64,000 nucleotides of DNA from Scleromitrula shiraiana (taxonomy: Eukaryota; Ascomycota; Leotiomycetes; Helotiales; Sclerotiniaceae), in NCBI GenBank assembly GCA_028455995.1, contig JABELC010000013.1:1-64000 (forward strand). Reading direction: 5' to 3'. The notes below the pieces were generated by a model that saw only the letters and a list, made by a program, of their open reading frames with translations, had not been told where the DNA came from and made no database searches. This document shows, piece after piece, positions 1 to 13,489 of the stretch; the stretch's first letter is position 1; every line of letters starts with the position of its first letter. The translations under genes were made by a program, and so were the position numbers.

Positions 1-2007
1 ATGATTTTTATTATAATTATTTTTATTCTAATAATTTTGATTATTATATAATATACAATTATTAAATAAAATTATATACTAAATAATATAGCATATAAAA
101 TTATATATTATTATTATTAAAATAATTTTAAATAAATATTTAAAATCAACTTTTATTATAAATTAAATGTTTTTTAATAATTCGTTAAAATGCTTTAATA
201 AATTGATTATTATTTATAGAATTAAAATATTTTATTCAATTTATTTTCCTTTTTTAATTTGTTTTTTTATATTTTTTTTTTAATCCTATTTTTATTTTAA
301 ATTTTCTATTATTATTTTTATATTATTAAACTTAAATTCTATTAATCAATCTTTATAAATCTTTTTTAAATAAACTTTAATTTATTTAAAATATAATTTT
401 ATATATATTATATTTTATATTATATAAATTATTAATATAAATATATTAATATAAATATTATTTTTTTATAATATTTTTCTTATTATTATTAAATATTTTT
501 TATTTAATATTTAAAATATCTTTATATTTATATTTTTAAATATTTCTTTAAAATCTATTTCTAAATCTATATTAATAAAAATTTTTAAATTATTAATTAT
601 ATATTTATTAAGTTTATATTTTAAATAACAATTCATTATATATAAATTTTTTATATTATATCTTTTATATTTATTAATAAAATTTAAATTATTTAAAAAT
701 AATTTATTAAATAAATTTTTATAATATTTTTTATTTTATTTAAATTTAAAGTTTTAATTATATTTAAAATCATATATATTATTATTTTTTGATTATTACT
801 TTCTTTTAAAATTAAATATAAATTTTTTAAAAATACTATTTATTATATTTTTAAATAAAAAAACTTTTATCTATATTTAAAATATCAAGATTTATATTTA
901 TCTAAATATTTTTTATTAATATTATTTTTATAATAAATTTATATATATTAAACTTTTATTAAAATTTTTCAATAATATTTCTAATACTAATTAAAATTTT
1001 TTGATTTGATTAAATATTTATTTTAATTATTAAATTATTAATAATAATTCTAAATCTTAAATATTTATATTTATTAAATTGTTTTTTTTTTATAATTATT
1101 TAAAGCTCATATTTATATTTATATTTTTTGATCTTTTTTTTTTTTTACATTATTTTTATTCATTATATTATTTATAATATTATAATATAAAATAAAAAAA
1201 TGTTTATAATAATACTATATATTTATTTATTAAATAATATAATAATTATTATTAAATTCATTTTTATTTAATCTTTTTATTATTATAAAATAAATATTTA
1301 ATATTAAATTAAAAATTCAATCTAATAAAGCTTTAAATCAAATATAATCATCTAATTCAAAAAATAAATCTAATATCAAATCAAAATTCATTTTAATAAA
1401 GTTTTCAAATTAAATATAATTATTTTAATTTATAAAATAAATATATAATAAACAAATTTATTATAAAATAAAAAAAAAAAAAAAATAATTATAAAAAAAT
1501 ATAAAAATATAATAAAAAAATTATTAAAAATTTTATAAAAGTTTTTAAATAAAAGTTCTTATATAAATAACTTCATTATTACTTTTATAATTATAATAAA
1601 ATAATTATTATTATTAATATTTTTATTTATTAAAATATTTTTTTAAATAATATAATATATATTTAAATAATATAATATAATTTATATTTTTATTATTATT
1701 CTATTTATAATAAATATTTAGATTTTATAATTCTAAAATCAATTTAAAAAGCATTTAATTTACAATAAATATTCAAATTTTATAATATCTAAACCAAAAT
1801 TAAAAACTATTATTCTTACAATAAATATTTAAATATTATAAAATTCAATTCTTTTTTTTATCAAAAACTAAATAATTTATAAAATCTTTTATTATTAAAA
1901 ATTATAAAGAGTTTTTTATTAATAATAAATAAAAATATTTAAGATTTATCAAAATTAGTATTATATATAAAATAAAAATTTTAATTTATAATATATATAT
2001 TAATTAA
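1..2007 (+). repeat. Degraded repeat X, copy 1 (internal part of the 160-bp-LTR element)
   Basis: This segment aligns by eye over its whole length with 29,917-31,950 in the same orientation, and in reverse with 38,437 to about 40,200. It ends exactly where the 160-bp LTR-like repeat at 2,008 begins, as does the copy at 31,950. I read X as the 3' internal part of an LTR retroelement. Its left end lies outside the window. No coding motif survived that I can recognise. Confidence 0.6.
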
Positions 2008-2167
2008 TATTTATATAACTCTAAAAATATAAAACTATACAATTACGATATCAATCAATATTATATTATTTATTTAAAAAGTTCAAAAAAAATATTATAC
2101 ACTATTAAGGATATATATCTCCTTAACAGATACGTGACATAAGGTCACGTGTTTGACTATACAGACA
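2008..2167 (+). repeat. 160-bp LTR-like repeat, copy 1
   Basis: The repeat begins TATTTATATAACTCT, which is the consensus TGTTTGTATGACTCC with every G changed to A, and ends ATACAGACA. The consensus has the TG...CA ends of an LTR. Repeat X lies on its left and repeat Y on its right. The immediate flanks (attaa / ataat) do not form a target duplication for a solo LTR, so this is better read as the 3' LTR of the element whose X part fills 1-2,007. Confidence 0.7.
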
Positions 2168-5100
2168 ATAATAATAAAGATGGTAATATTTAATTCAATT
2201 ATATAATTATAATTAATATTATATATATTAATAAAAAACTAATATTATATATATTTAATAAAGCAATAAGATATTAAAAAACAATATTTTTAAATAATTT
2301 GTTAATAAAATATATTTAAAATACAATTCGGTTTAAATAAATTGATATTTATATAAAATTTTTAAATTATATTATTATTAATATTAATATATAATTTGTT
2401 ATAAAAGAATTTAATAAATATATAAATATTATAATAATCAAAATAAAAATAATATTTATAAAATTTTATTAATAAATTAATAAAATTGAATAATATTATA
2501 AAATCATATAATAAATATATAAAATTTTATAAAATAAATTATGATAATCTAGTTTTATAAAAAAATAAATATTATAAATAATAATAAAGATTATAAATGA
2601 TTTAATAAATTTTAATAAATTAATTTTAATACTTTTAATATTTGATATATTTATATAGATAAAAAAATCGGATTTATTAATAAAAATCATTATTAATTAA
2701 ATAATAAAATTATAAAAAGCAAATAATGAAATTTATAAATATAAAGCGATTTAATTAATAAAAGATATATTATAAAAGTAAAATAAACTATTTATATATA
2801 TAATATATGATTTAAAAATATATTTAAAAGTTTTAATATATAAAAAGATTATTAAAATAAAGAAAAAAGAATGGATAAGCCTTTATATTTTTGAATTAAT
2901 AAAAGGCAAAAATTATAAAATTAGTATAAATAGTTATATTATAATAATATGATTAATATTAATTTGTTTATATTATAAGGAATTTATTAATTTAATATTA
3001 ATATTATTAATAATATATATAGAAAATTATATATTATTCATATTCATAAACAATAATAATAATTAATTAATTATTTAAAAAACACTAAAAATAGCAATAT
3101 TAAAATCATTTAAATTAATAGTTTATAGATATAGTAAATTCAAAAAAGATTAAAGCTCTAATATTTTATTATTAATAATAATTGAACTTTATTAGTATAC
3201 TTAATAAAATATATAATCAAAAATGCAATTTAAATTATATATAGAAAATAAGGATTTTAAAAAAATATTATTAAATATTATAATATTATTAGATAGCAAA
3301 TATATTATATATTTAACTAAAATCTTTTTTATTAATAAGTTGATTTTTTTTATTAAATAAATTAAATATAATAAAAAAGAAGTAAATGAAATATATATAA
3401 AATTAAAGAAAAAAAAACTAAATGGATTAATAAAAATTAATATATTTAAAATAATGAAATAAAAAGAGATTTTAATAAAAATAAAAATTTTTCAATACAA
3501 ATAAATTAATAAATTTAAATATTTAGATATAAAAAATATATATATAAAATTAAAGTTTATTATATAAAATTTTAATAATATAAAAAAATATATTATATTT
3601 ATATAATATTTAATTATATAATATTTAATTATATAATATTTAATTATATAATATTTAATTTATTAATTAGTATTAATAATTATAATTATTATAATAATAA
3701 TGAAAGATAATAATATATTTAATATTTATTTCTATAATATTATTTAAATATATATATAAATAAATTTGAAATTTATATATTTTATCTTTATATATATAAT
3801 TTTAGAAATGAAATATTTATTAAAAACTATATTTTATATAATATAATTATTATATAAAATTTAAAATAATAATATTAATGTATACCCTTAATTAATTATA
3901 TATATAAAAATAAGAATTTAGAATTATAATAATATAGATAGATAATATTTTGATTATCGTTAATAAATAATTTATTTGTAAAAAGAAATATTATTTAAAA
4001 AAAGCTAAATTTTTATATAAAAAACAAAAGTAATTAATTAAAATATATTTATTTAAATTTAAAAAAAATTAATTTTATTGAAAAATTTAATAATTATAAT
4101 AAATCAAAAATTTTAATATAAAAATTTAGAATAAATCAAAAATATTAATATCAATATATATAAAATATATAATAAACTTTAGAAAAATACAATATTAAAA
4201 AAAAAATATATTATATAATATATTTATAGTGTTCATATTATAATCTATTACTAATTTAAAGCTTTATTTAATTTAATATAGATTATAAAGAATATTAAAT
4301 CAAATAATAAAGATATAAAAACATTTAATAAATGTATATAATAATAAAAGGAAAGTTTCAAAAAAGGACTTTAATTTATATTATTTAATTTTAATATTTT
4401 TTATATATATATATTTATTAATATTTTATATGTTAATAATTTTAATCTATTATTTTAAATTAAATTTATTATTATATGAATAAATAAAAATAAAAATATA
4501 GATATTATATATTAATTTTTAATTAAATACAAATATATTATTTAAATTATATTAATATTAAAACTATATAGAATAATTTTTAATTTCAATTTAATAATTA
4601 TTATCAAAAGTATAATCAATAAAATCTTTAATAATTATATTTTGTTATTAATTATTTGTATTGATTTATATTTTTTATTTTAATTATTAATTAAATTTAA
4701 AATAATAACCAAAAAACAGTTTATAATTAATATTATAATATTATATTAATCATATAAATATAAAAAAATCATAAAAATATAATAAATTAATAGCAATAGA
4801 AATCTAATAAATATAATAATAAAGATAAAACTTTATTTAATATTAAAAAAATTATTTAATATAAATAAAATATTAATAAAAATCAATAAATAAATTCAAT
4901 ATAAAAAAAGTTTTTTATTTTTTTTTGATTTCATTTTTTAAAAAATAATTAAATAATAATTAATATTTTTTATATTTAACTTATTTATTGATTTTTTTTT
5001 ATTTTTTTTTAAAAAAATCATTAAATAATAATTAATAATTTTTATTTAATTTATATATAACGGTGATAAAATAAAATAATAAAATATATAATATAAAGCA

Positions 5101-5318
5101 TAATAATAATATAAAATAATAATAATATACAATTTAAATAATATTTATCACAATCCAATATTAAAATATTCTATTATATATAAATAAATTATAAAGATTT
5201 TAAAAAAACAAACAGTTAAAAAAAGTTTATTTTATTTTTATTTTATATAAATAAATCATAATTTTTATAAAATTCAATTCTTTATATATATAACATTAAA
5301 TTTTCAAAAAGTTACTAA
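2168..5318 (+). repeat. Degraded repeat Y, copy 1
   Basis: This aligns in reverse complement with 16,315 to about 19,280, and its first 2 kb align directly with about 13,490-15,163. Homology with the 16-19 kb copy stops exactly at 2,168, where the 160-bp repeat begins, and ends on the other side at the opposite-facing 160-bp repeat at 5,319. I read Y as the 5' internal half of the 160-bp-LTR element, here lying on the minus strand. A 64-codon frame on the minus strand (2,496-2,690) has a similar open counterpart in the other copy. Confidence 0.6.
3597..3662. repeat. 15-bp tandem repeat, about 4 copies
   Basis: The unit ttatataatatttaa is repeated about four times nearly perfectly inside repeat Y. 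Confidence 0.8.
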
Positions 5319-5478
5319 TATCTATATAATCAACATATAACTTTACATTATATACTCATTAAAGAAATATATACTCTTAATAGTGTATAATACCCTTCTT
5401 GATTTCCTTAAATATATTAATATAATATAAAAAAATACCCATATTGTACAATTCCATACCCCCGGAGTCATATAAACA
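5319..5478 (-). repeat. 160-bp LTR-like repeat, copy 2
   Basis: Minus-strand copy. The outer end retains ACCCCCGGAGTCATATAAACA, so its GC-rich tip escaped mutation while the rest is AT-shifted. Flanks are actaa (5,314-5,318) and attaa (5,479-5,483), a 5-bp target duplication differing by one C/T change. It may be a solo LTR or the 5' LTR of the minus-strand element whose Y part occupies 2,168-5,318. Confidence 0.75.
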
Positions 5479-7782
5479 ATTAAATTTATATTTAATTTGA
5501 TTATTATTTAAAAAATATTTTTTATATTTACTTTATTTTTATAAAGATTTATTGATATGATTTTTAAATGATTTTTTAATTTATAAAATTATAATTATTT
5601 AATTTTTAATTATATTCTAAATTTCATAAATTTTATTATTTATTATATATATTTCTTTATAATTAATATATTTATTATTTTTTATTCTGTATATATTTTA
5701 ATATATTTTCATTAAATAAAGTTTATTATAAAATTAATATTTATATTTGTTTTTATAATATTGATTTGAATAATTAAATTTTTAATATTTGAAATATTGA
5801 TTCAAAAATATTCAAAAATAAAGTTTTTTAATTTTCATCAAAATATTAAAAATATAGAATTAATAATATATTATATAATTGATTTCTATTCTTTAATAAA
5901 AATCATTATTATTAAATTAGTTTTTCAATTTTACTTTTTCTAAAAAATATTAATTAATATAGTTAATTAATTATTACAAATCTTTTATTAAATATTAAAA
6001 TTTTATTTCTAATTAATTTTATTGTTTTTTAATTATTGAAATCGATAATTAATATTTTATAAAAAACTATTTTAAATTATCATTTATTCTTTTAAATAAA
6101 TCAAAATATAATAATCTTTTTGAAATTGATTATTTTTTTATAAAAGATTTTAATATATAATCTTTTATTATAATAATAATAAAATTTTTATTATTTTTAT
6201 TCATAAAAACAATATGGAATATATTTTAAAACTTTTAAAAAAAATAGCAAATAACAAATTTAAATTAAAATAAATCAAAATTAATTTGTTAGAATTATTT
6301 TTTTTTTTTTAAAAAAAACTTTTTATTTTCAATCAACATATTAATCTATTTAATATTATTATTATTTTTAACAATATCTATCTAAAATATATTAATTAAA
6401 ATAAAGTTTAAAGAAAAAATTGCAAAAAAAACCAACATCAATAATTCAATCAATTTTATATTAATTTTAATTAATATAACTATATTTTTATTTTAATATT
6501 TTTTATAAGATTTTATAAATTAACAATTTAAGATTTTATCATAAATAATAGATTTATTAATTAAAATCTGATAATTTTTAATAATATTCTTATTTCTTTT
6601 TTTCATATATATTTTTCAAAAATGTTAATAAAATCTAAAAACTTTATTTATTTTCTATTATTTTTCTTTATATTTATAATCTTTATAATAAAATTAATAA
6701 TAACTAATTTTTGAATTAAATATATATATTTTAAAAATAATTTAATTTAAATAAAGAATAATCTTTTTTTAATATCACTATAATTAGCGTAAAATTAATT
6801 AACAATTATATAATATAAAAAATCATTAACATTATTAAAAATAAATTTCATTAAAGTTTTAATTATTATAAGTGTATCATATTAAAAAAAATAACTCTAA
6901 TCAATCTAATAAATTAATATTCAATAATACCTCTTTATAGTTTATTTACTTTAATAAACTCAAAAAAAATAAATCTAATTCTAACTTAAATATATTTATA
7001 AATTAATAATAATATTTATTTTATATATAATAATAATAAATATAATATAAAAATAATATATAAAAATCATTTTTTGAATCACAATTTTTTATAATAACTA
7101 ATTTACATAATACTATATGAATATATAACTCATTCTAAAATAAGAATCAAATATGTTTTTATCGTGATTAATAATTCTTTTATTGAAAATGATTGTATTA
7201 AAAAAACAATATTTATATTTATGAATTGACTTTTTTATAATATTAAAATAGAAAAATTCTTTATTATAACAATATTTCATTAAATGTATTGATAAATATA
7301 AAAAAAAGTCTATTTTATAGATAAAAAATAAATGTAATTTTATATATGTTATATAAATACAATATTAAAAAAGAATTTAAAGTATGAAAAGAGTTTAATT
7401 GAGAATCTAAATAAAAAAGTTATTTATTTTAATAATATTTATTATATATATTTTTAAAATAATAATAATAAATCAAAAAATATATATTCTAAAAATTTTA
7501 ATAATAATATTTATTATCTAAAAAAACAAGAATTTTTAAAAATACAAATTTCATTAAAAAACATTTAATAATAAATCTAAAAATAAAATATAATTTAAAA
7601 TTATTGTTAATATAAATATTTAAAAAGTTTTCAATTATTTAATATATTAAGAATTATTGAAAAAACATAAAATAATATAAAAGATAATTATTACAATTTT
7701 TATAATTGAATTTAAATATTTAAAAAAAACAATGTAATCTTTATAGAAGAAATTAATATAAATAGATTTTTTTAAAAATTAA
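5479..7782. other. AT-rich stretch without a recognisable feature
   Basis: It is mostly homopolymer-like A/T runs with stop codons in every frame. I could not match it to the repeat families described here and see no RNA gene or coding motif. Confidence 0.6.
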
Positions 7783-7943
7783 TGTTTATATGACTCTAAG
7801 GGAATAAAACAATACTATATAGGTTCATTCTTTGAATTATATAAATCTATTCAAAAAGATCAAGAAGGATATTGTATATTATTAAAGGTATATATCTCCT
7901 TAATGAGAACGTGATATAAGGTCATATGTTGATTATATAAATA
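7783..7943 (+). repeat. 160-bp LTR-like repeat, copy 3 (solo LTR)
   Basis: It begins TGTTTATATGACTCT and ends about 160 bp later. The flanks are identical 5-mers, ATTAA at 7,778-7,782 and ATTAA at 7,944-7,948, as expected for a solo LTR left by recombination of a full element. The body is moderately RIP-mutated. Confidence 0.75.
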
Positions 7944-10713
7944 ATTAATAAATTAATAAAGTATAATAAATTGAATTAAATTAATTAATAAAAAAGTCAA
8001 ACAGATAAAATTTTTAATAAACAAAAATAAATAAAAAAATAAATAAAAACAAAATATCTAATTATATTATTGTTTTAAATTTGAATTTTTTAAATAATAG
8101 ATATTTTACTTTATTAATATGAGTATTTTAATATTATAAAAACTTTTTTTTTAATCTTAATAAAAAGTGATTTTTTTGTATTGTAAAAAATTTAAGATTA
8201 TCATCATCAATGATTTATTAGATAAATTTCTCATTTATTTATTTGAAATAATAAAATTTATTAAATAATCTAATAAATTCAATTACTCAAAAAGATTCAT
8301 AATATATAAATCACAATTTGTATTTAGTTTCAATAAATTTATAAATTATAATGAAATTTCTCAAAAAGCAAACAATTAATCAATATATACTTATATACTT
8401 ATATTATGATATTATTTTTAAATTAATTTATATTATTCATCTTTAATTGATATTAACATTTAAACTTTTTTTTGAATAATAAAATTAAAAATAGAGTTAT
8501 TAAAAATAATATCTTTATCAAAAGAAATATTGAAATCTAAATTTCTAATTAAAGATTAAATATAAATAAATTCATAATTTATTCAATTATTAATTAATAA
8601 ACTTAATAATTAATAGTTTTTTTTTATTTGAAATAATACTAATCTTAAATTAAACAATATTCTATACATTTATTTTGAGTATCAAATTGTTAATTTTGAA
8701 AAATTATTATTTATTTATTTTGACATTTTTTTTTTGAAATTATTTAAAAGAAAAATTATATTTCTTAAACATTCTAATAACTTTCTTAATTTTCAATATA
8801 ATATAAATAATAATTATTTTATAAAAATTATATTAAGCTTTTATAATTTTTTTAATAAATGATTTTTAGAATTGATATGTAAATCAATGATATATTCCAT
8901 TATTTATATAAATTACATTAGATATCTTATCATTTTCTCAAAATTATTATTAATAATAAAAAAATTATAAATTATTTTCAAAAAATAGTTAATTATTAAA
9001 AGTGTAAATATAATAATGATTTACTTCAAACTTAATTAATTAATTAATAAACCAAATTTATAAAACTTAAAACTTTTATTTATATATATCTAAATTATAA
9101 ATTAATCTAATTCATTACATTTTTATTGAATAATATAATATTTTTGAAAAGGATTCATAAAGTTTATATTAAAGAATTTATTAAATTAATTAATTTAAAT
9201 AAATAATTAAATATTTCTTTTTACATATTTTTATGTTAAATATATTTAAGATAGTCTTCAATATAATTTATAATATTTTTTATTATATTCGATTAATAAA
9301 AGTTTTTTATTAATTTATTTAAAATTAATATAAATTAAAAATACTTTTTTAATTATTAAGAAAATAAACAATATTTACAATTTCATTTTTTAAAATACTT
9401 TTTTTGAAATCTTTTTTTTAAATAATATTATAAAAGATTCTTTTAGATTTTATATTTTATATAATCTTTTTTAAAAAGAATTTTAAAAATTAAATCTCTA
9501 ATATATTTTGAAAATATTTTTGAAATCAAATATTTATAAATTAAAAAAAAAAGTTTTAATATAAAATACATCAAATCTTTTTATAATCTAAATTAAATTA
9601 AACATAGCTTTTAACTAATTAATTTCAATATTTGAGATATCAATAAAATATTTTTTATTTTTTATTTTAATAATTTATTATATTTCTCTACATTACCTTT
9701 TTAAATTTATATATTATTTTTGATATTTAATATACCTTTTAATATATAATCAATATTACATTTTGAATTAAAAAATACAATTTAAAAAAATATATTCATA
9801 ATAAAAATTTTTAATCTAATAGTATAATGAAATTTGATATTTAATATTTGAATTTTTTTAAATTTATCAATTATAAAGCTTTTTAATTAAAACTATAAAA
9901 AACAATAATAAAAATTCATAATTAATTATAATTTACAATATTTTTTTATTATCAAAATAATAATCATAGTTATATAAAAGATAGATGATAGTAAATAATT
10001 TTGATTGATAAATTTTATAATGAATTTAAAAATCAATAAATAAATAAAAGTCATATAAAATGAATACTTTTATTAAAAAACTTTTAAAATTGATTTTGAT
10101 TTTTATAATGAAACAATATAATATTTTTGTTTAATTATTTATATTTAAATATATTTTATAATAAAATCTTTCATCAAAATGATAAAAATAAAAAATCATT
10201 AATATTAATTCATATAAAATAATAAAAAATAGATATCTTTATTTTTATTTTTATTAAAAAATAATATTACCTTTATTTGAAAAATAATTCAGAAAACAAA
10301 CTATTATCATAAAATTCTTAATGAATTTGTAATAAATTCAACAAACTAAATGAGTTTTTTATTATAATTTGATTTTTAAATATTAATGAATTTCTAATTT
10401 ATTTAATATATTCCAATTTTATAGTCAACTATTTTTTAATGTAATATATAATATCTAATATTGATATTTTATTAATAAACAATTTCATTTTATTAAATTC
10501 AAATTTCATGTTATTTTAAATAATTTAAAAAGAAATATAAGATTGAAACATTCTATACACAAATTTGAAATTTAAAATCATTAAAAAAATCATTTTAGTA
10601 AAATTTCAATAATATAAAATTTCAATTATTATTTAAAATCAATAATAATAAAAATATTATCATAATTAAACATTTATATTATTATAAATAAAGATATTAT
10701 TGTTTTGTATTAA
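7944..10713. other. AT-rich stretch without a recognisable feature
   Basis: It is dense A/T sequence with no open frame and no clear match to repeats X or Y. It lies between oppositely oriented 160-bp repeats (7,783 and 12,670), which would make those a terminal inverted pair if the family were a DNA transposon; the individual 5-bp duplications argue for solo LTRs instead. Confidence 0.55.
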
Positions 10714-10857
10714 TGATATATATATTTATTAATATAAAATATATTAATTATATATATATTTATTAATATAAAATATATTTATTATATATATATTTATTAA
10801 TATAAAATATATTAATTATATATATATTTATTAATATAAAATATATTAATTATATAC
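10714..10857. repeat. About 34-bp tandem repeat, 4 copies
   Basis: Four near-identical units containing tatatttattaatataaaat follow one another, differing at one or two positions. Confidence 0.85.
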
Positions 10858-11710
10858 CTTAAAATATTGTAATAAATTTAATTTAATCAATTTGAAAAAT
10901 AAAAAGTACAAAACAATAATATAAATTAAAATAAATTAAAATTATTTAATATATAGTAATAAAATTAAAGATTATAAAGTATTTATTTTAGAAATCATTC
11001 AAATAATTATAAATCTACTTTATTAAAAAAAACTATATTTTTAATAAAATCTTTTTTATTTAAAAGTAATCAAAAATAAACTATTATAAACTTTTCAAAT
11101 CAAAACATACATCATTTTTATTTTTATAAATTATTATAACATTTATATTTCATTTTAAAAAATGGCTATTGATATTAAATGTTTGTTTGAATATATTTGA
11201 TTTTAAACTAGTTTATATGAATTCTTATTACGCACCTTTTTGAAAAGAAATATAATATTTATTAAATTATAATCTATATAATTTAAAACTAAAAATAAAA
11301 TTAATATAATAAATATATAAATTAACAAACGTAATGTTATATATTAATTTTTTATCTAAATTATAATAAATGTATAGCAAGTGTTTCATTTTCTTTTTCA
11401 TATTTAAACAATATATATTATTAATTATTAATTCTAATTTATTATATTATATTAATGTATCTTTTATGAAATTAATAAATATATTTTTCATTTTGAAATA
11501 ATAAAAAATTAAATAAGATTATATAACAATCTTATATGTAAAATAAAGCAAAAATAAACAATTCATTATATTTTTAATATATACACAAAAATTACTAATG
11601 TAAAAAAAATATTTAAAAAAAGATTATAACATTATTTAAAAAAGTATAATAACAAATAATATCAAGAATCTTTAATAATTATAAATAAAAATTGATATAA
11701 ATTAAATTAA
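10858..11710. other. AT-rich stretch without a recognisable feature
   Basis: RIP-type sequence with no open frame and no repeat match that I can see. Confidence 0.5.
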
Positions 11711-11890
11711 AAAAATTAAAAAGAAATATTAAAAAGAAATGTTAAAAAGAAATGTTAAAAAGAAATGTTAAAAGTGAATATTAAAAGTGAATATTAAGAG
11801 TGAATATTAAAAGTGAATATTCAGAGTAAATATTAAAAATAAATATCAAAAATAAATATCAAAAATAAATATCAAAAATAAATATTAAAA
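11711..11890. repeat. 13-bp minisatellite, about 13 units in three variants
   Basis: The unit changes stepwise along the array: ttaaaaagaaatg, then ttaaaagtgaata, then tcaaaaataaata. Neighbouring units are the most alike, the pattern of growth by local duplication. It directly precedes the truncated end of a minus-strand copy of repeat X. Confidence 0.85.
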
Positions 11891-11984
11891 AAGATTGTAA
11901 TAATATTAATAAATAGATTCTTGAATCTTGTTGATTAATGATTATATATTTATAAAAAATGAAATAAAATTTGAATTACTAATA

Positions 11985-13485
11985 TTTTAGTCATTTATTT
12001 ATTAATATAAAATAATAATTAATTTGATAAAATTAAATATGTTTATTTATTATGAATAAATTACATTTTTAATTTTTAATAATAAAAAGATTTATAAATT
12101 TTTTGACTTATAATGAAAAAAAGAATTAAATTTTATAATATTTAAATATTTATTATAGAAAAATAGTTTTTAATTTTGATTTTAGTATTATAAAATTTGA
12201 ATATTTATTATAAATAAAATAGTAATAAAAATATGAACTATATTATACTATTTAAATATATATTATCTTATTTAAAAAAAGTATTTTAATAAATAAAAAT
12301 ATTAATAATAACAATTATTTGATTATGATTATAGAGATGATAATAAAATTATTTATATAAAAGTTTTCATTACAATTTTTAATTATCTTTATTTTTTTTA
12401 GGTTTTTTTATTATCTTTTTTATTTTTTTTTTCATAAATTGATTTTATAAATTAAAATAATTATATTGAATTTAAATTCTTATTTGATTAAATTTTAATT
12501 TAATATTAAATATTTATTAAATAATAATATTAAAATTTAAATAAATTATATTTAATAATAATTATTATAATATATTATTATTTAATATAAAATATCATTA
12601 AAAATGTTTTTTTATTTTATCCGTGATATAATATAATATTATAAATATTACAATAATTAAACATAATATTGTCTCTATAGTCAAACACGTGACCTTACGT
12701 CACGTGTCCGTTGAGGAGGCATATATCCTCGACGGCGCACAGCACCCTTCTTGAACTCCTTGAACGAATAATACAATACTGATTGATACCGTAATTGTAT
12801 AGTTCCATACCCCCGGAGTCATACAAACAAATATAAAATATAAAAGAAATATAAAAAATATAAATATAAATTTAGAATAATTATATGAAAAAAGGCATTT
12901 GTTAAATATAAATATTTAAGATGTAAAATTGTTATTAATATTTTAATAATTAAAATTCTTCTTTATTTAAATTAACACAAATGAATTAATATTGAAAATA
13001 TTATTAAAAAGTTTTACATAAAATTTAATATATAAAGATTTATTATAAAAATAATATTAATATAGTATGTTTAGATAAAAAAAATATAAATATTATAAAT
13101 ATAAATAAACTATTTTTTATTTAAAGTATAATAAGTTCTATTTTTAGAGGATTTATATTTATATTTAAAAAATAATAAAGATAAAAATATAAATATATAT
13201 ATAAATATAAATAAAATTGTAAATTTCAATGATATCAAAAGTATTAAAAAAAGCTTTTTAAAAAAATGTTATTTTTAAATGAATTAGATTTTATTGATAA
13301 ATTGAAGGAATCTAATTTAAAAAATTTATATATAATAAATTATTATTTGAAAGATAAATTTGATAAATATATATTTCATAATCTAAAAATTTTTATTGAT
13401 ATAAAGTTATAAATAAATTTTAAAATAGTTTTTAAAGATATTAATATGAAAATATTTTGAATGTTAAGTTAGAAAGTTTAATAAT
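11985..13485 (-). repeat. Degraded repeat X, minus-strand copy split by a solo LTR
   Basis: About 11,985-12,665 aligns with 38,440-39,120, and 12,830-13,480 continues the same alignment (39,130-39,770). The two halves are separated only by the 160-bp repeat at 12,670-12,829, which is therefore an insertion. After about 13,490 the sequence switches abruptly to repeat Y, so an internal piece seems to be deleted. Confidence 0.6.
12670..12829 (-). repeat. 160-bp LTR-like repeat, copy 4: nearly unmutated solo LTR
   Basis: This copy is strikingly GC-rich for its surroundings: CACGTGACCTTACGTCACGTG, GAGGAGGCATATATCCTCGACGG and CCCCCGGAGTCATACAAACA all survive. It is flanked by perfect AATAT duplications (12,665-12,669 and 12,830-12,834), and the undisturbed homologous site is visible in the X copy at about 39.1 kb. 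It must have inserted after the surrounding X copy was RIP-mutated, or been too short to be recognised. It is the best reference for the family. Confidence 0.85.
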
Positions 13486-13489
13486 AATA

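Noticed and set aside
10700..11890. Regularly repeated units considered as a CRISPR-like array
   Set aside because: The repeats are contiguous tandem units without unique spacers, in a eukaryotic genome.
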